Part shown: piece after piece, positions 52,872-61,802 of the stretch
Layout of the letters: each line of letters starts with the position of its first letter
Position numbering within the stretch: the stretch's first letter is position 1
DNA from: Sporosarcina cyprini
GTDB taxonomy: Bacteria; Bacillota; Bacilli; Bacillales_A; Planococcaceae
Length of the DNA: 64,000 nucleotides
Assembly (NCBI RefSeq): GCF_022048975.1
Contig: NZ_JAKMHX010000023.1
Location: 62,001-126,000 of the forward strand
Direction of reading: 5' to 3'
The notes under the pieces: model-generated
Told to the model about the DNA's origin: nothing
Database searches by the model: none
The model's input: the letters and a program-made list of their open reading frames with translations, nothing else
Position numbers and translations under genes: made by a program

Positions 52872-52889
52872 AATTAGATGTGTCTAATT
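52872..52889. promoter_or_regulatory. Inverted repeat, candidate enhancer (UAS) for the sigma-54 activator
   Basis: AATTAGA-TGTG-TCTAATT is an 18-bp inverted repeat located 63 bp upstream of the -24 element of the plus-strand promoter and next to the regulator gene. Position and symmetry fit an upstream activator site for the Fis-type domain. Confidence 0.6.
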
Positions 52890-52951
52890 ATTTTTACATA
52901 AATAGTTTGAAGATTCAATAGAAAGCTCGATTAAACGGTTTTTTTATTACT

Positions 52952-52967
52952 TGGCACGGAACTTGCA
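52952..52967 (+). promoter_or_regulatory. Sigma-54 (-24/-12) promoter of the plus-strand hydroxyproline arm
   Basis: TGGCACGGAACTTGCA is a perfect match to TGGCACG-N4-TTGCW. It lies 40 bp upstream of the first gene's start codon (53008). Confidence 0.95.
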
Positions 52968-53007
52968 TTAATAGATTAGCGAACGTTCAAATGAGAGGAG
53001 GATTATT

Positions 53008-54189
53008 GTGGGGACTATTCAACATCGAGATGTTGTGGTGATCGGCGGAGGCATTATCGGTGCGGCAATCGCCTATTACGGATCAAAAGCTGGTCTGGAT
53101 ATAACAGTTCTTGAAAAGAACGAATTAGCGAGCGGCACTTCCTCCAGATGCGACGGAAATATTCTAGCGATAGACAAGGATCCGGGTTTTGATAGCCAGA
53201 TGTCATTAAAGAGTCAGAAGCTTGTCCATGAACTAGACAAAGACTTGGAAGTTTCCTTCGAGTACCGGAATCCCGGCAGTATATTGGTTTGTGAAAATGA
53301 CGCTGAAATGGAAGCTGCGAATCAATGGGTGAGTCGTCAACAAGCGGCTGGACTTGATTTTAAAATGCTCGACCGGGCTGATCTTCGGAATGAGTCCAAG
53401 TATTTTGCGGACGATTTATACGGAGGTCTGGAGTGTAAAACAGATTCGACAGTCAATCCCTACATGTTGACATTTTCTATGTTTTACAGTGCCGAAAAGC
53501 AGGGAGCAAAAATCCAAACCCATACAGAAGTAAAACATATGTCACAGGACGCTACTGGGAAATTTCACATTGAGACGAATAACGGAACGTATACCGCCAA
53601 CAAAGTGGTGAACGCAGGCGGGGTTTGGGCACCGAGAATTGGCGAGATGATGGATCTCGACATTCCAATTGTCCCGAGAAAAGGGCAATTGATCGTCGCA
53701 TCAAGGCAACAGCCCGTAGGACTGCGAAAAGTGATGGAATTTGGTTATCTCATCTCCAAATTCGGCGGGCAGCGATCAGTGGATCCGATAACCGAAAAAT
53801 ATGGAGTGGCACTCGTGTTTGAACCGACGGAAGCTCAAAACTTCCTGATTGGAAGCAGCCGCCAATTTGCCGGCTACAATACAAAAGTTGATCAAGAGGT
53901 CATTAAGTATATAGCGAAAAGGGCTGTCCGTTTCTATCCCAAAATTGCGGATATGACTGTGATTCGTACATATGCAGGATTACGTCCTTGGACGGAAGAT
54001 CATCTGCCGATCATTTCACGTGTTGACCATATTCCTGGTTACTTTATCGCAGCCGGACATGAAGGCGATGGCATCAGTTTGGCAGCAGTTACGGGAAAAT
54101 TGATTGAAGAGATGCTTGCAGATAAGGAGACATGCATCCCAATTGAGCCATTGCGATTAGAGCGATTTAAACAGGGGGTGACAAGCTAA
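53008..54189 (+). CDS. FAD-dependent D-amino acid (D-hydroxyproline) dehydrogenase, beta-type subunit
   Basis: A 393-residue DAO-fold flavoprotein. VVVIGGGIIGAAIAYYGSKAG binds FAD, VVNAGGVWAPRIGEM is the central signature, and TYAGLRPWTEDHLPIIS...GHEGDGISLAAVTGKLI closes the fold, as in glycine/D-amino acid oxidases and DadA. In this locus it is expected to oxidise cis-4-hydroxy-D-proline to pyrroline-4-hydroxy-2-carboxylate, with the alpha and iron-sulfur subunits from the other arm. GTG 53008 has GAGGAGG 6 nt upstream. The stop overlaps the next gene by 1 nt. Confidence 0.87.
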   Translation: MGTIQHRDVVVIGGGIIGAAIAYYGSKAGLDITVLEKNELASGTSSRCDGNILAIDKDPGFDSQMSLKSQKLVHELDKDLEVSFEYRNPGSILVCENDAEMEAANQWVSRQQAAGLDFKMLDRADLRNESKYFADDLYGGLECKTDSTVNPYMLTFSMFYSAEKQGAKIQTHTEVKHMSQDATGKFHIETNNGTYTANKVVNAGGVWAPRIGEMMDLDIPIVPRKGQLIVASRQQPVGLRKVMEFGYLISKFGGQRSVDPITEKYGVALVFEPTEAQNFLIGSSRQFAGYNTKVDQEVIKYIAKRAVRFYPKIADMTVIRTYAGLRPWTEDHLPIISRVDHIPGYFIAAGHEGDGISLAAVTGKLIEEMLADKETCIPIEPLRLERFKQGVTS

Positions 54190-55208
54190 TGAAGTACCAG
54201 CGCATTTTTACAACAATCGATACACATACCGGCGGGAATCCGACTAGGACCCTCATCAGCGGTCTGCCGCCGCTTAAAGGGAATACGATGTCTGAAAAAA
54301 TGCTGTATATGGAGAAACATTATGACTGGATTCGGAAGTTTTTAATGAATGAGCCGAGAGGCCACGGTGTTATGTCGGGTGCGTTAATGACAGATCCTTG
54401 TCATCCAGATGCTGATGTCGGTGTCATTTATATTGAAACGGGCGGTTACCTGCCGATGTGCGGCCACGATACGATCGGATTTTGCACCGCATTGATCGAG
54501 GCGGGGTTAATTGATGTCAAAGAACCAGTAACAAATATTAAGGTCGATACCCCGGCCGGCCTGATTAATGTCGATGTCCAAGTCGTCGATGGCATTGCGA
54601 AAGAAGTGATTTTCGTTAATGTGCCGTCCTTCTTGTTGAAATCAATTGAAATTGAAGTCGAAGGGATTGGCCACGTGGAATGTGAAATTGCATATGGCGG
54701 TAACTTCTATGGAATCATTGATGCGCGCAAATTGGGCATTCCCCTCGTGGAAAACAATGCGACGAACATTATTAATAAAGGAATCGACATCCGAAATGCG
54801 ATTAACGCAAGGGAAGAAGTGGTCCATCCGGAATTTCCGTTTATTAATGGGCTGACACATATTGAGTTTTACACAGATCCTTCTCATCCGGATGCAGATT
54901 TGAAAAATACAGTCATCGTGCCGCCGGGAGGTATTGACCGTTCGCCTTGTGGAACAGGTACATCGGCTAAACTGGCGACATTGTACAAGAAGAAAGAACT
55001 CGGCCTCAATGAGCCATTTGTCTATGAAAGTATCGTAGGAACGCTGTTTAAGGCAAGAGTGCTAGAAGAAACGAAAGTGAAAGATTTGGATGCCGTCATT
55101 CCTGAAGTGACGGGTTCGGCCTGGATTATGGGGATGCATCGCTTCTTCTACGACGAAAAAGACCCATTGCGTGAGGGCTATTTGCTTATTCCGCCGATGG
55201 ACCATTAA
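54189..55208 (+). CDS. 4-hydroxyproline 2-epimerase (proline racemase family)
   Basis: A 339-residue enzyme with both catalytic cysteines: Cys91 in LPMCGHDTIGF and Cys254 in DRSPCGTGTSAK. Two cysteines mean racemase/epimerase rather than trans-3-hydroxyproline dehydratase, which has Thr at the second site. The next genes encode the D-hydroxyproline pathway, so trans-4-hydroxy-L-proline to cis-4-hydroxy-D-proline epimerisation is the likely reaction; proline racemase is the alternative. Confidence 0.88.
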   Translation: MKYQRIFTTIDTHTGGNPTRTLISGLPPLKGNTMSEKMLYMEKHYDWIRKFLMNEPRGHGVMSGALMTDPCHPDADVGVIYIETGGYLPMCGHDTIGFCTALIEAGLIDVKEPVTNIKVDTPAGLINVDVQVVDGIAKEVIFVNVPSFLLKSIEIEVEGIGHVECEIAYGGNFYGIIDARKLGIPLVENNATNIINKGIDIRNAINAREEVVHPEFPFINGLTHIEFYTDPSHPDADLKNTVIVPPGGIDRSPCGTGTSAKLATLYKKKELGLNEPFVYESIVGTLFKARVLEETKVKDLDAVIPEVTGSAWIMGMHRFFYDEKDPLREGYLLIPPMDH

Positions 55209-55268
55209 CGAGCAGAAATCAGTTGGATATTCTAGCGTAATTGAAGTATTTGAAAGGAGGTTGTCTTA

Positions 55269-56186
55269 GTGAATTATGAAAAAATGTATTGCACCATCGA
55301 CACACATGTCGTCGGAGAAGCGTTCCGCATTGTTATTCAATCTCCGATTACCTTTGTAGGTTGTGATGTAACGTCGAATCAGACGGAGTTAGCCAATAAC
55401 TTTAGGACTGTGAAGAATTTATTGTTGAACGAACCGAGGGGACACCGGGGCATGAATGGCTGCATTGTCTTGCCATCACAGCAGGCGGATTTCCAGCTAT
55501 TGTTCTTTACTCATGAGGGCAGCAACAATTTCAAGTATGAAGGATTGCTTGCAACGGTATCTGCCCTCATTGAGACAGGGAACGTGCAAAGAACAGCAGA
55601 CGATTCGTATACAGTGGAAACAGTGCATGGCATCTACACAGTGCAGGCGCAAGTTGACAAGCAGGAAGTGACAGCCGTTGAGGTAGAGAGCGGTGTCTGT
55701 ACGATTATTGAAGGCGGAGAGGATGCGGCCTCGGTTTCCGTTGACAGTGCAAGGAACTACTTGATCTACACACTGCCTGGGTCTATTCAAGGAATTGAAC
55801 TGGAGCATTTAGCGGCAGTAAGCAATTGGGGGATTGCTAAAACTAGAGAGCTGACGAATGAGAAGATCGTCTTTGACGGAATTATTCTCGTAGAGCAGCT
55901 GCCGGACTTATCGAGTCATGTCCGATCCGTCACATTTGAGAAGGATGGCTATATACTACGGTCCCCTGGGGTGGACAGCAGTTTTGCGCTTATGGCGCTT
56001 CTCAAAGAGAAAGAGCCCCTGTCTGAACTTGTGAATGAAAGTATCTTTGGCAGTTCCTTAAAAGTGCATTCGCTATCGGGTGATGGAAATCGATTTTCTG
56101 TTAGAGCAGTTTCGTACGTTACAGGATCCCATGAATTCATTTTTGATCCTGAAGATCCACTCGAAAACGGATTCATCTTGGCATAA
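55269..56186 (+). CDS. Degenerate proline racemase-family paralogue lacking both catalytic cysteines
   Basis: A 305-residue protein that aligns with the preceding epimerase (CTIDTHVVGEAFRI, LLNEPRGHRGMNG, LRSP...SSFALMALLKEKE, GSLKVHS) but is shorter. The position of Cys91 is Lys89 in NNFKYEGLL, and the position of Cys254 is Gly234 in RSPGVDSS. The His/Asp after the first Cys are also replaced. It cannot use the family's two-base mechanism. The reading frame is intact with a good GTG start (AAAGGAGG upstream), so it is kept for some role: binding, allosteric partner, or a different reaction. Confidence 0.85.
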   Translation: MNYEKMYCTIDTHVVGEAFRIVIQSPITFVGCDVTSNQTELANNFRTVKNLLLNEPRGHRGMNGCIVLPSQQADFQLLFFTHEGSNNFKYEGLLATVSALIETGNVQRTADDSYTVETVHGIYTVQAQVDKQEVTAVEVESGVCTIIEGGEDAASVSVDSARNYLIYTLPGSIQGIELEHLAAVSNWGIAKTRELTNEKIVFDGIILVEQLPDLSSHVRSVTFEKDGYILRSPGVDSSFALMALLKEKEPLSELVNESIFGSSLKVHSLSGDGNRFSVRAVSYVTGSHEFIFDPEDPLENGFILA

Positions 56187-56243
56187 CAGCACACTTGTCC
56201 ATGAGGAGTATGCATTGGCGTTACAACTAAAGGGGGAGTACTA

Positions 56244-57689
56244 ATGGAAAAGAAGAAGAGGCCACCGAAACTATCAGAACTACTATTTGTGTTGATAGGT
56301 TTTGGTGTCATCATGGTCACATTCATTGTGAAGTTTGAGATTTCTATTCATTTAGCTTTATTGACGACATGGTTCCTCATAATGTTGGTAGGTTTGAAGA
56401 TCGGCTACAACTATAAGGAGATGCAGGATGGGTTGCTGAAGGGCATTACGGATGGCCTGGAAGCAGTCATTGTCCTCCTTTCAGTAGGCGCCTTGATCGG
56501 GACCTGGATTGCTGGCGGTATTGTGCCATCTATCATTTATTACGGCTTAACCGTAATCGAACCGAACATCTTTTTATTAGCCGCGTTTTTCATTTGTACG
56601 GTAACGTCCATAGTGACGGGGACATCTTTCGGGTCTGCAGGGACAGCAGGGATTGCAATGATGGCGATTGGTGCAAGCTTCGGCTTCCCGCTGCCACTTG
56701 TTGCAGGTGCGGTCATTTCAGGCTGTTATGTAGGAGATAAGCTTTCTCCTTTGTCTGATACGACTGTCATGACGGCTTCTCTCTCGAAGGTTGATTTGAT
56801 CGATCATATCAAATCGATGTTGACAGTCAGTTTTCCAGCCTGGCTGATTGCGGGGGTCCTGTTCCTCATAACCGGTTTCTTCTACGGTGGTTCGGGTGAC
56901 TTGAGTGCTGCCACATCTACGATGGATTCCTTGCAGGAGTATTTCCATATCGGCTGGTATATGCTCATCCCGGCACTGGTTGTCATCACTTTACTGGCAT
57001 TTAAAATGCCCTCCATTCCAGTTATCCTATTTGGGGCATTTATGGGTACGATCTGGGCGTTTTTATTCCAAGGCGCAACGTTTTTGGAAGCGTTCAATAT
57101 TATGTATGCCGGTAATTCAATTAACTCAGGCGTAGAATTCATTGACAAACTATTAAACCGAGGCGGTATTGTGTTCATGCTTGATGTCATCGCGCTGATC
57201 ATCTTCGCGCTTGGCGTGGGCGGGTTAATGGAACGGATCGGTGTGTTACGGGCGCTTGGAGATTACTTGGCGAAATGGGCAAACAACCCCGGAAGGACTA
57301 CGATCGCAACGCTTCTTGCCGGGCTTCTCGGAAATGCATTCGGCGGAGCGTACGTATCGCTTATCACAGCGACGAAGATCACCGGCGATAACTATGATCG
57401 CTTGAATTTGGATCGTCGTGTGCTTTCAAGAAACTCTGAAGCCGGCGGAACAGTAACGACTCCGATGGTCCCCTGGTCAGACGGCGGTGTGTTCATGGCT
57501 GCGGCGCTTGGTGTCTCCACAATGAGCTATTTGCCGTTCCTATGGTTCAATTTCCTAGTGCTCATCATTTCAGTTATTTACGGCTTTACGGGCAAATACA
57601 TTTGGTACAATAAGCAATCTCAACCTGAGATGGAAGTAGAAGATAGCAATGAAGTCATTCAAGAAGAAAAAATACTAATCAAATCTTAA
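56244..57689 (+). CDS. NhaC-family Na+/H+ antiporter-like transporter
   Basis: A 481-residue protein with about 12 helices. GTSFGSAGTAGIAMMAIGASFGFPLPLVAGAVISGCYVGDKLSPLSDTTV-type residues, GGLMERIGVLR and SRNSEAGGTVTTPMVPWSDGGVFMAAALGV are characteristic of NhaC. Members include malate/lactate and amino acid-linked antiporters. In this operon it takes the place of a substrate permease, so uptake of hydroxyproline (or export of a product) coupled to Na+/H+ is plausible. ATG 56244 follows AGGGGGAG. Confidence 0.85.
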   Translation: MEKKKRPPKLSELLFVLIGFGVIMVTFIVKFEISIHLALLTTWFLIMLVGLKIGYNYKEMQDGLLKGITDGLEAVIVLLSVGALIGTWIAGGIVPSIIYYGLTVIEPNIFLLAAFFICTVTSIVTGTSFGSAGTAGIAMMAIGASFGFPLPLVAGAVISGCYVGDKLSPLSDTTVMTASLSKVDLIDHIKSMLTVSFPAWLIAGVLFLITGFFYGGSGDLSAATSTMDSLQEYFHIGWYMLIPALVVITLLAFKMPSIPVILFGAFMGTIWAFLFQGATFLEAFNIMYAGNSINSGVEFIDKLLNRGGIVFMLDVIALIIFALGVGGLMERIGVLRALGDYLAKWANNPGRTTIATLLAGLLGNAFGGAYVSLITATKITGDNYDRLNLDRRVLSRNSEAGGTVTTPMVPWSDGGVFMAAALGVSTMSYLPFLWFNFLVLIISVIYGFTGKYIWYNKQSQPEMEVEDSNEVIQEEKILIKS

Positions 57690-57710
57690 TGATAAATGGA
57701 GGAATTTCAA

Positions 57711-58616
57711 ATGGTTAAATTAGAAGGCGTATTTCCAGTACTTGTCACACCAATGTTGAATCAGCAGGATATCGATTGGGATGGGTTCCGACACAATATC
57801 GAACATTTCATTGAAGAAGGTGTGGCAGGCATTGCGATCAATGGGAGCACAGGCGAATTTGTGAGCTTGACAAAAGAAGAGCGTTTCAAAGCGGTTGAAG
57901 TGGCAGTAGAACAAGTGAATGGGCGCATTCCATTGATTGTCGGAACAGCAGCTGAAACGACTGCGGATGCGATCGAATACACGCAACAGGCAGAAAAAGC
58001 AGGTGCAGACGCAGCACTATTGATCAACTCGTATTATGCCCATCCGAAAGAGGACGAAATTTATGAGCACTTTAAAGCGGTTGCAGAATCAGTTAAATTC
58101 CCGATTATGATCTATAACAATCCATTCACATCGGGCGTTGACATTAGCACAGAAACTATTTTACGTGTAGGCCGCGATGTTGAAAACATTACGCACATCA
58201 AAGAATCAAGCGGAGGCATCGGCAAGGCGCGAGACATAGCACGCCAAGGCGAAGGGTTCATCAAAGTGTTCTGTGGTTCCGAAGACCTTGCAATCGAATC
58301 ATTTCTAGTTGGTGCAACAGGCTGGATTTCCGTATCCGGCAATATCGTACCGGGTCTTGTAACCGCGATGTACAACCATGTACAAGCAGGTGAATTAGAA
58401 GCAGCCTGGAAACTATACGACAAATTGCTTCCGCTTTGTGAGTACCTTGAAGGGTCAGGGAAATATGTGCAGATCGCAAAGCGTGCGATGGAGCTAAAAG
58501 GCTGTGCGGGTGGTCCTTGTCGTCTGCCGCGTCTGCCTTTGAATGAAGAAGAGGATGCAAAGTTAAAAGAATTGATGGCGGATTTAGGTGTACTCAAGGG
58601 CGTACTGAAAAACTAA
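57711..58616 (+). CDS. DapA-family deaminase/aldolase, likely pyrroline-4-hydroxy-2-carboxylate deaminase
   Basis: A 301-residue TIM-barrel enzyme of the dihydrodipicolinate synthase/N-acetylneuraminate lyase family. GSTGEFVSLTKEER, the catalytic Tyr in MIYNNP and the Schiff-base Lys164 in THIKESSGG are present. In hydroxyproline clusters this family member converts pyrroline-4-hydroxy-2-carboxylate to 2-oxoglutarate semialdehyde with loss of ammonia, and the flanking genes support that. ATG 57711 has TGGAGG 7-9 nt upstream; the start at 57696 is unlikely. Ordinary DapA is less likely here. Confidence 0.87.
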   Translation: MVKLEGVFPVLVTPMLNQQDIDWDGFRHNIEHFIEEGVAGIAINGSTGEFVSLTKEERFKAVEVAVEQVNGRIPLIVGTAAETTADAIEYTQQAEKAGADAALLINSYYAHPKEDEIYEHFKAVAESVKFPIMIYNNPFTSGVDISTETILRVGRDVENITHIKESSGGIGKARDIARQGEGFIKVFCGSEDLAIESFLVGATGWISVSGNIVPGLVTAMYNHVQAGELEAAWKLYDKLLPLCEYLEGSGKYVQIAKRAMELKGCAGGPCRLPRLPLNEEEDAKLKELMADLGVLKGVLKN

Positions 58617-58634
58617 GAGGGAAGGAGAATCATC

Positions 58635-60125
58635 ATGCAAACGATCAATTATGATTTGAAACCAAAAGTCAAAGCGTTCCTTGAAGGTGTGAAGGGCCTT
58701 TACATTAACGGTGAGTACGTTGAGGCGAAAAGCGGAAAAACATTTGATGTACTTGATCCGGCAACGGAGGAAATCATCGCAAAAGTGAGCGAAGCACAAG
58801 AGGAAGACATTGAGATGGCCATTGCGGCAGCTCGTAAGGCTTTCGATGAAGGTGAATGGACAAAAATGGACGCGGCAACACGTTCCCATCTCATCTATAA
58901 ATTTGCTGATCTATTAGAGGAAAACCGTGAGGAGCTCGCTCAGCTGGAAGCACTCGATAATGGGAAACCGTATGAAACTGCGCTTGCAGATGATGTAGAC
59001 GGAACGATTCAGCATTTCCGTTACTATGCAGGCTGGGCAACAAAAATCACAGGAAAGACGGTGCAGGTGTCACCGGATTACTTGAATTATATCGTCCATG
59101 AGCCGGTTGGCGTTGTCGGACAGATCATCCCTTGGAACTTTCCACTTGCCATGGCAGCATGGAAACTGGGATCCGCGCTGGCAGTCGGCTGTACAGTCGT
59201 CATCAAGCCGGCTAGCGAAACACCACTTTCCCTTTTATATGCTGCAGAACTCTTCAAACAAGCCGGCTTCCCGGACGGCGTTGTTAACGTAGTTCCAGGT
59301 GCAGGGCGTGTAGCAGGTGAAGCCATCATTACGCATAAAGATATCGACAAAGTGGCCTTCACAGGTTCTACAGCTGTCGGTAAAGAAGTGATGAAAAAAG
59401 CAGCCGAACAAATGAAAGGTGTAACGCTTGAACTTGGCGGCAAATCGCCTGCCATTGTCCTGGAAGACGCGAATGTCGAGGAAGCAATCGAAGGCACATT
59501 CGCGGGAACTATGTATAACCACGGGCAAAACTGCAGCGCATGTACTCGCGTATTCGTTCAGCGAGGCCTGTATGATCAATTCGTCGAAGCACTTGCAGAA
59601 AAAGCGAAGGCGTTGAAGGTTGGGCCAGGTATGGATCCTTCCACTGATATGGGACCGCTCGTCTCTGCGAAGCAACAAAAAACAGTCCTGGATTACATTG
59701 AAAAAGGGAAAGCGGAAGGCGCACGTCTTGTCGCAGGTGGCGAAAGAGCGCATGAGAAAGGCTTTTACGTTCAACCGACTGTCTTCGCAGACGTAGAGGA
59801 TCATATGACGATTGCTCGCGAGGAAATCTTCGGCCCCGTCCTTTCCATCTTCGTTTTCGACACAGTGGAGGAAGTCATTAAACGGGCAAACGACAGCGAT
59901 TACGGTTTGGCTGCAAGCGTTTGGACGGAAAACATCAAGAAAGGCCATTACATTGCAGGCAAACTCCAAGCGGGAACTGTCTGGGTGAATGATTTCGGCC
60001 TGGAATGGGAGACCATGCCATTCGGCGGCTACAAGCAATCCGGCATCGGCCGTGAAATGGGAGGAGAATATGGATTGGCGAACTACACAGAAGTGAAAAG
60101 TGTATTCGTGAATATCAAACAATAA
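58635..60125 (+). CDS. Aldehyde dehydrogenase, likely 2-oxoglutarate semialdehyde dehydrogenase
   Basis: A 496-residue NAD(P)-dependent dehydrogenase. IIPWNFPLAMAAWKLG, FTGSTAVGKEV, LELGGKSPAIV (catalytic Glu) and NHGQNCSACTR with catalytic Cys300 are present. As the last gene of the plus arm it would oxidise 2-oxoglutarate semialdehyde to 2-oxoglutarate, completing hydroxyproline breakdown. By sequence alone it looks like a general ALDH; the substrate comes from context. Confidence 0.88.
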   Translation: MQTINYDLKPKVKAFLEGVKGLYINGEYVEAKSGKTFDVLDPATEEIIAKVSEAQEEDIEMAIAAARKAFDEGEWTKMDAATRSHLIYKFADLLEENREELAQLEALDNGKPYETALADDVDGTIQHFRYYAGWATKITGKTVQVSPDYLNYIVHEPVGVVGQIIPWNFPLAMAAWKLGSALAVGCTVVIKPASETPLSLLYAAELFKQAGFPDGVVNVVPGAGRVAGEAIITHKDIDKVAFTGSTAVGKEVMKKAAEQMKGVTLELGGKSPAIVLEDANVEEAIEGTFAGTMYNHGQNCSACTRVFVQRGLYDQFVEALAEKAKALKVGPGMDPSTDMGPLVSAKQQKTVLDYIEKGKAEGARLVAGGERAHEKGFYVQPTVFADVEDHMTIAREEIFGPVLSIFVFDTVEEVIKRANDSDYGLAASVWTENIKKGHYIAGKLQAGTVWVNDFGLEWETMPFGGYKQSGIGREMGGEYGLANYTEVKSVFVNIKQ

Positions 60126-60245
60126 TCGGATTCCGCACCCCAACGGAAATCGAATGATGTACAACTTCTATGGATATTTCCCCTGATATCTATAGAACAC
60201 ATTTGTTACAAATGCATCCACAACCCACCCTGTAAAAATAAATAA

Positions 60246-60292
60246 AGAGACCGCTGCACCAGTTGAATAAGCACTGGTGGCGGTCTCTTTTC
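60246..60292. terminator. Bidirectional terminator between the hydroxyproline operon and rpoN
   Basis: AGAGACCGC-tg-CACCAGT and ACTGGTGgCGGTCTCT form a long hairpin around TGAATAAGC. T-rich sequence follows on the plus strand, and a T-run also follows on the minus strand (TTTATTTATTTTT). Confidence 0.92.
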
Positions 60293-60310
60293 AATGGGCT
60301 AAAGTAAGTC

Positions 60311-61624
60311 CTACACTTCAATTTCCTTCCGTTTGCTGGAAGAAGGAATTCGCAATTCTTCACGATACTTACTAACAGTTCGTCTTGATATGGAGATTCC
60401 TTGTTCAGAGTTGAAGTATTCCGCAATTTTTTGGTCCGAATACGGTTTGAATTTATTCTCCGAAGCAATGTACTCCTCTAAAAGCGTCTTTACCTTTGTC
60501 TGTGAAATACTGTCGCCACAAGACGTTCCCAGCTTGGAAGTAAAAAGAGTACGTAATTCATACGTGCCGTGAGGAGTTTGGATCATTTTATTTGCGGTCG
60601 CCCGGCTCACGGTGGATTCATGCATCTCAATTTCATCGGCAACTTCCTTCATGGTTAACGGTTGCAAGGAAGATACGCCGTGCGAAAAGAAACTCTTCTG
60701 TTTGACCAACAGGATGGAGACGATTTTAATAATGGTATTCCGCCGTTGTTCGATACTCGTCAACAGCCATTGATAGTTTTTATATTGTGTTTGCATATAT
60801 TTTGCTACATCATCTTTTGTCTGAAGATAATGTGAATAATATTGATTCAACTGGATGTTCGGCAAATAGCGATCATTCAAATGAAAAACGAATTCATCAT
60901 TTTTTAACTCGACTATAATATCCGGTATCACGAACTCCGTTACATGCTCGCAAGCGAGTGAACACGGCCGTGGATTAAGCGATAGAATCAAGTCATGAAG
61001 CTCCTTCACTTCAGACATTGAGATCTTCATCTTCGAAGCGATTTCATTCCATTTTCGATCAGCAATCAAATCCAGATGTTGTTTCACCAGTTCTGCAGCC
61101 CTGTCATTTTCAGGATAGTGATTGGTAATCTGCAAAAGCAGACATTCCTGCAAGCTCCGTGCTCCGATCCCAGCCGGTCCAAACTGCTGGAGAAGTTCGA
61201 TACCATAGTGGATCTCCTGATCACTGAATGGCATGGGGCAGTCTGTAGCAGTCGATAAATCAGGTAAATAGCCATTTTCATCAAGATTGTAAATCAAGTA
61301 ACGTAACAATTTCTGCGTTGATTCGTCATGATGCATGAATTTCGCTTGTTCATACAATTCATCACGTATATTTCTTGCACTGCCTTGCCCCGCATCTGTC
61401 GGCATCCCGGTAGTATGAGAAGATGAGATGCGTGGGTTGACTCTCTCCTCATAACCACTGGTCTCCTCTTTTTCCTTCAGTTCGATGAGCGGGTTTTCCA
61501 ACTCCTGTTGCCGGATATATTGGTCAAGCTCATAGGTCGTATATTGCAATAATTCAATGGCTTGTCTTAATTCCATTGTCATGAGTAGATGTAGTTCTTG
61601 TCGTTGCTGGAGTGCAAGCTCCAT
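60311..61624 (-). CDS. rpoN: RNA polymerase sigma-54 factor RpoN (SigL)
   Basis: A 437-residue sigma factor. The N-terminal activator-interacting region is LALQQRQELHLLMTMELRQAIELLQ; the core-binding region is in the middle; the helix-turn-helix MKEVADEIEMHESTVSRATANK follows; and the C-terminal RpoN box is SRRTVSKYREELRI. ATG 61624 has GGAGG about 10 nt upstream. It sits beside a locus with two strong sigma-54 promoters and the matching activator, so the regulon core is physically linked to its sigma factor. Confidence 0.96.
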   Translation of the reverse strand: MELALQQRQELHLLMTMELRQAIELLQYTTYELDQYIRQQELENPLIELKEKEETSGYEERVNPRISSSHTTGMPTDAGQGSARNIRDELYEQAKFMHHDESTQKLLRYLIYNLDENGYLPDLSTATDCPMPFSDQEIHYGIELLQQFGPAGIGARSLQECLLLQITNHYPENDRAAELVKQHLDLIADRKWNEIASKMKISMSEVKELHDLILSLNPRPCSLACEHVTEFVIPDIIVELKNDEFVFHLNDRYLPNIQLNQYYSHYLQTKDDVAKYMQTQYKNYQWLLTSIEQRRNTIIKIVSILLVKQKSFFSHGVSSLQPLTMKEVADEIEMHESTVSRATANKMIQTPHGTYELRTLFTSKLGTSCGDSISQTKVKTLLEEYIASENKFKPYSDQKIAEYFNSEQGISISRRTVSKYREELRIPSSSKRKEIEV

Positions 61625-61802
61625 GAATACTAGACCTCCTTATAACGCTGAAAATATGAGAACACTTGCAAAAATGTTTCTATTATTATAGCACAAATAA
61701 TGAAGTATATTAACGATAAATATGAATGTTCAGATAAGAAGTAGCTTTATAAATATACTTGGGTGTGGTACTTGTTTGAGGGATCTTAATGTTGTAGGAG
61801 TC

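Noticed and set aside
59235..60164. 309-codon minus-strand frame opposite the aldehyde dehydrogenase gene
   Set aside because: It is a shadow of a strongly conserved enzyme gene, has no ribosome site and its peptide resembles no protein family.
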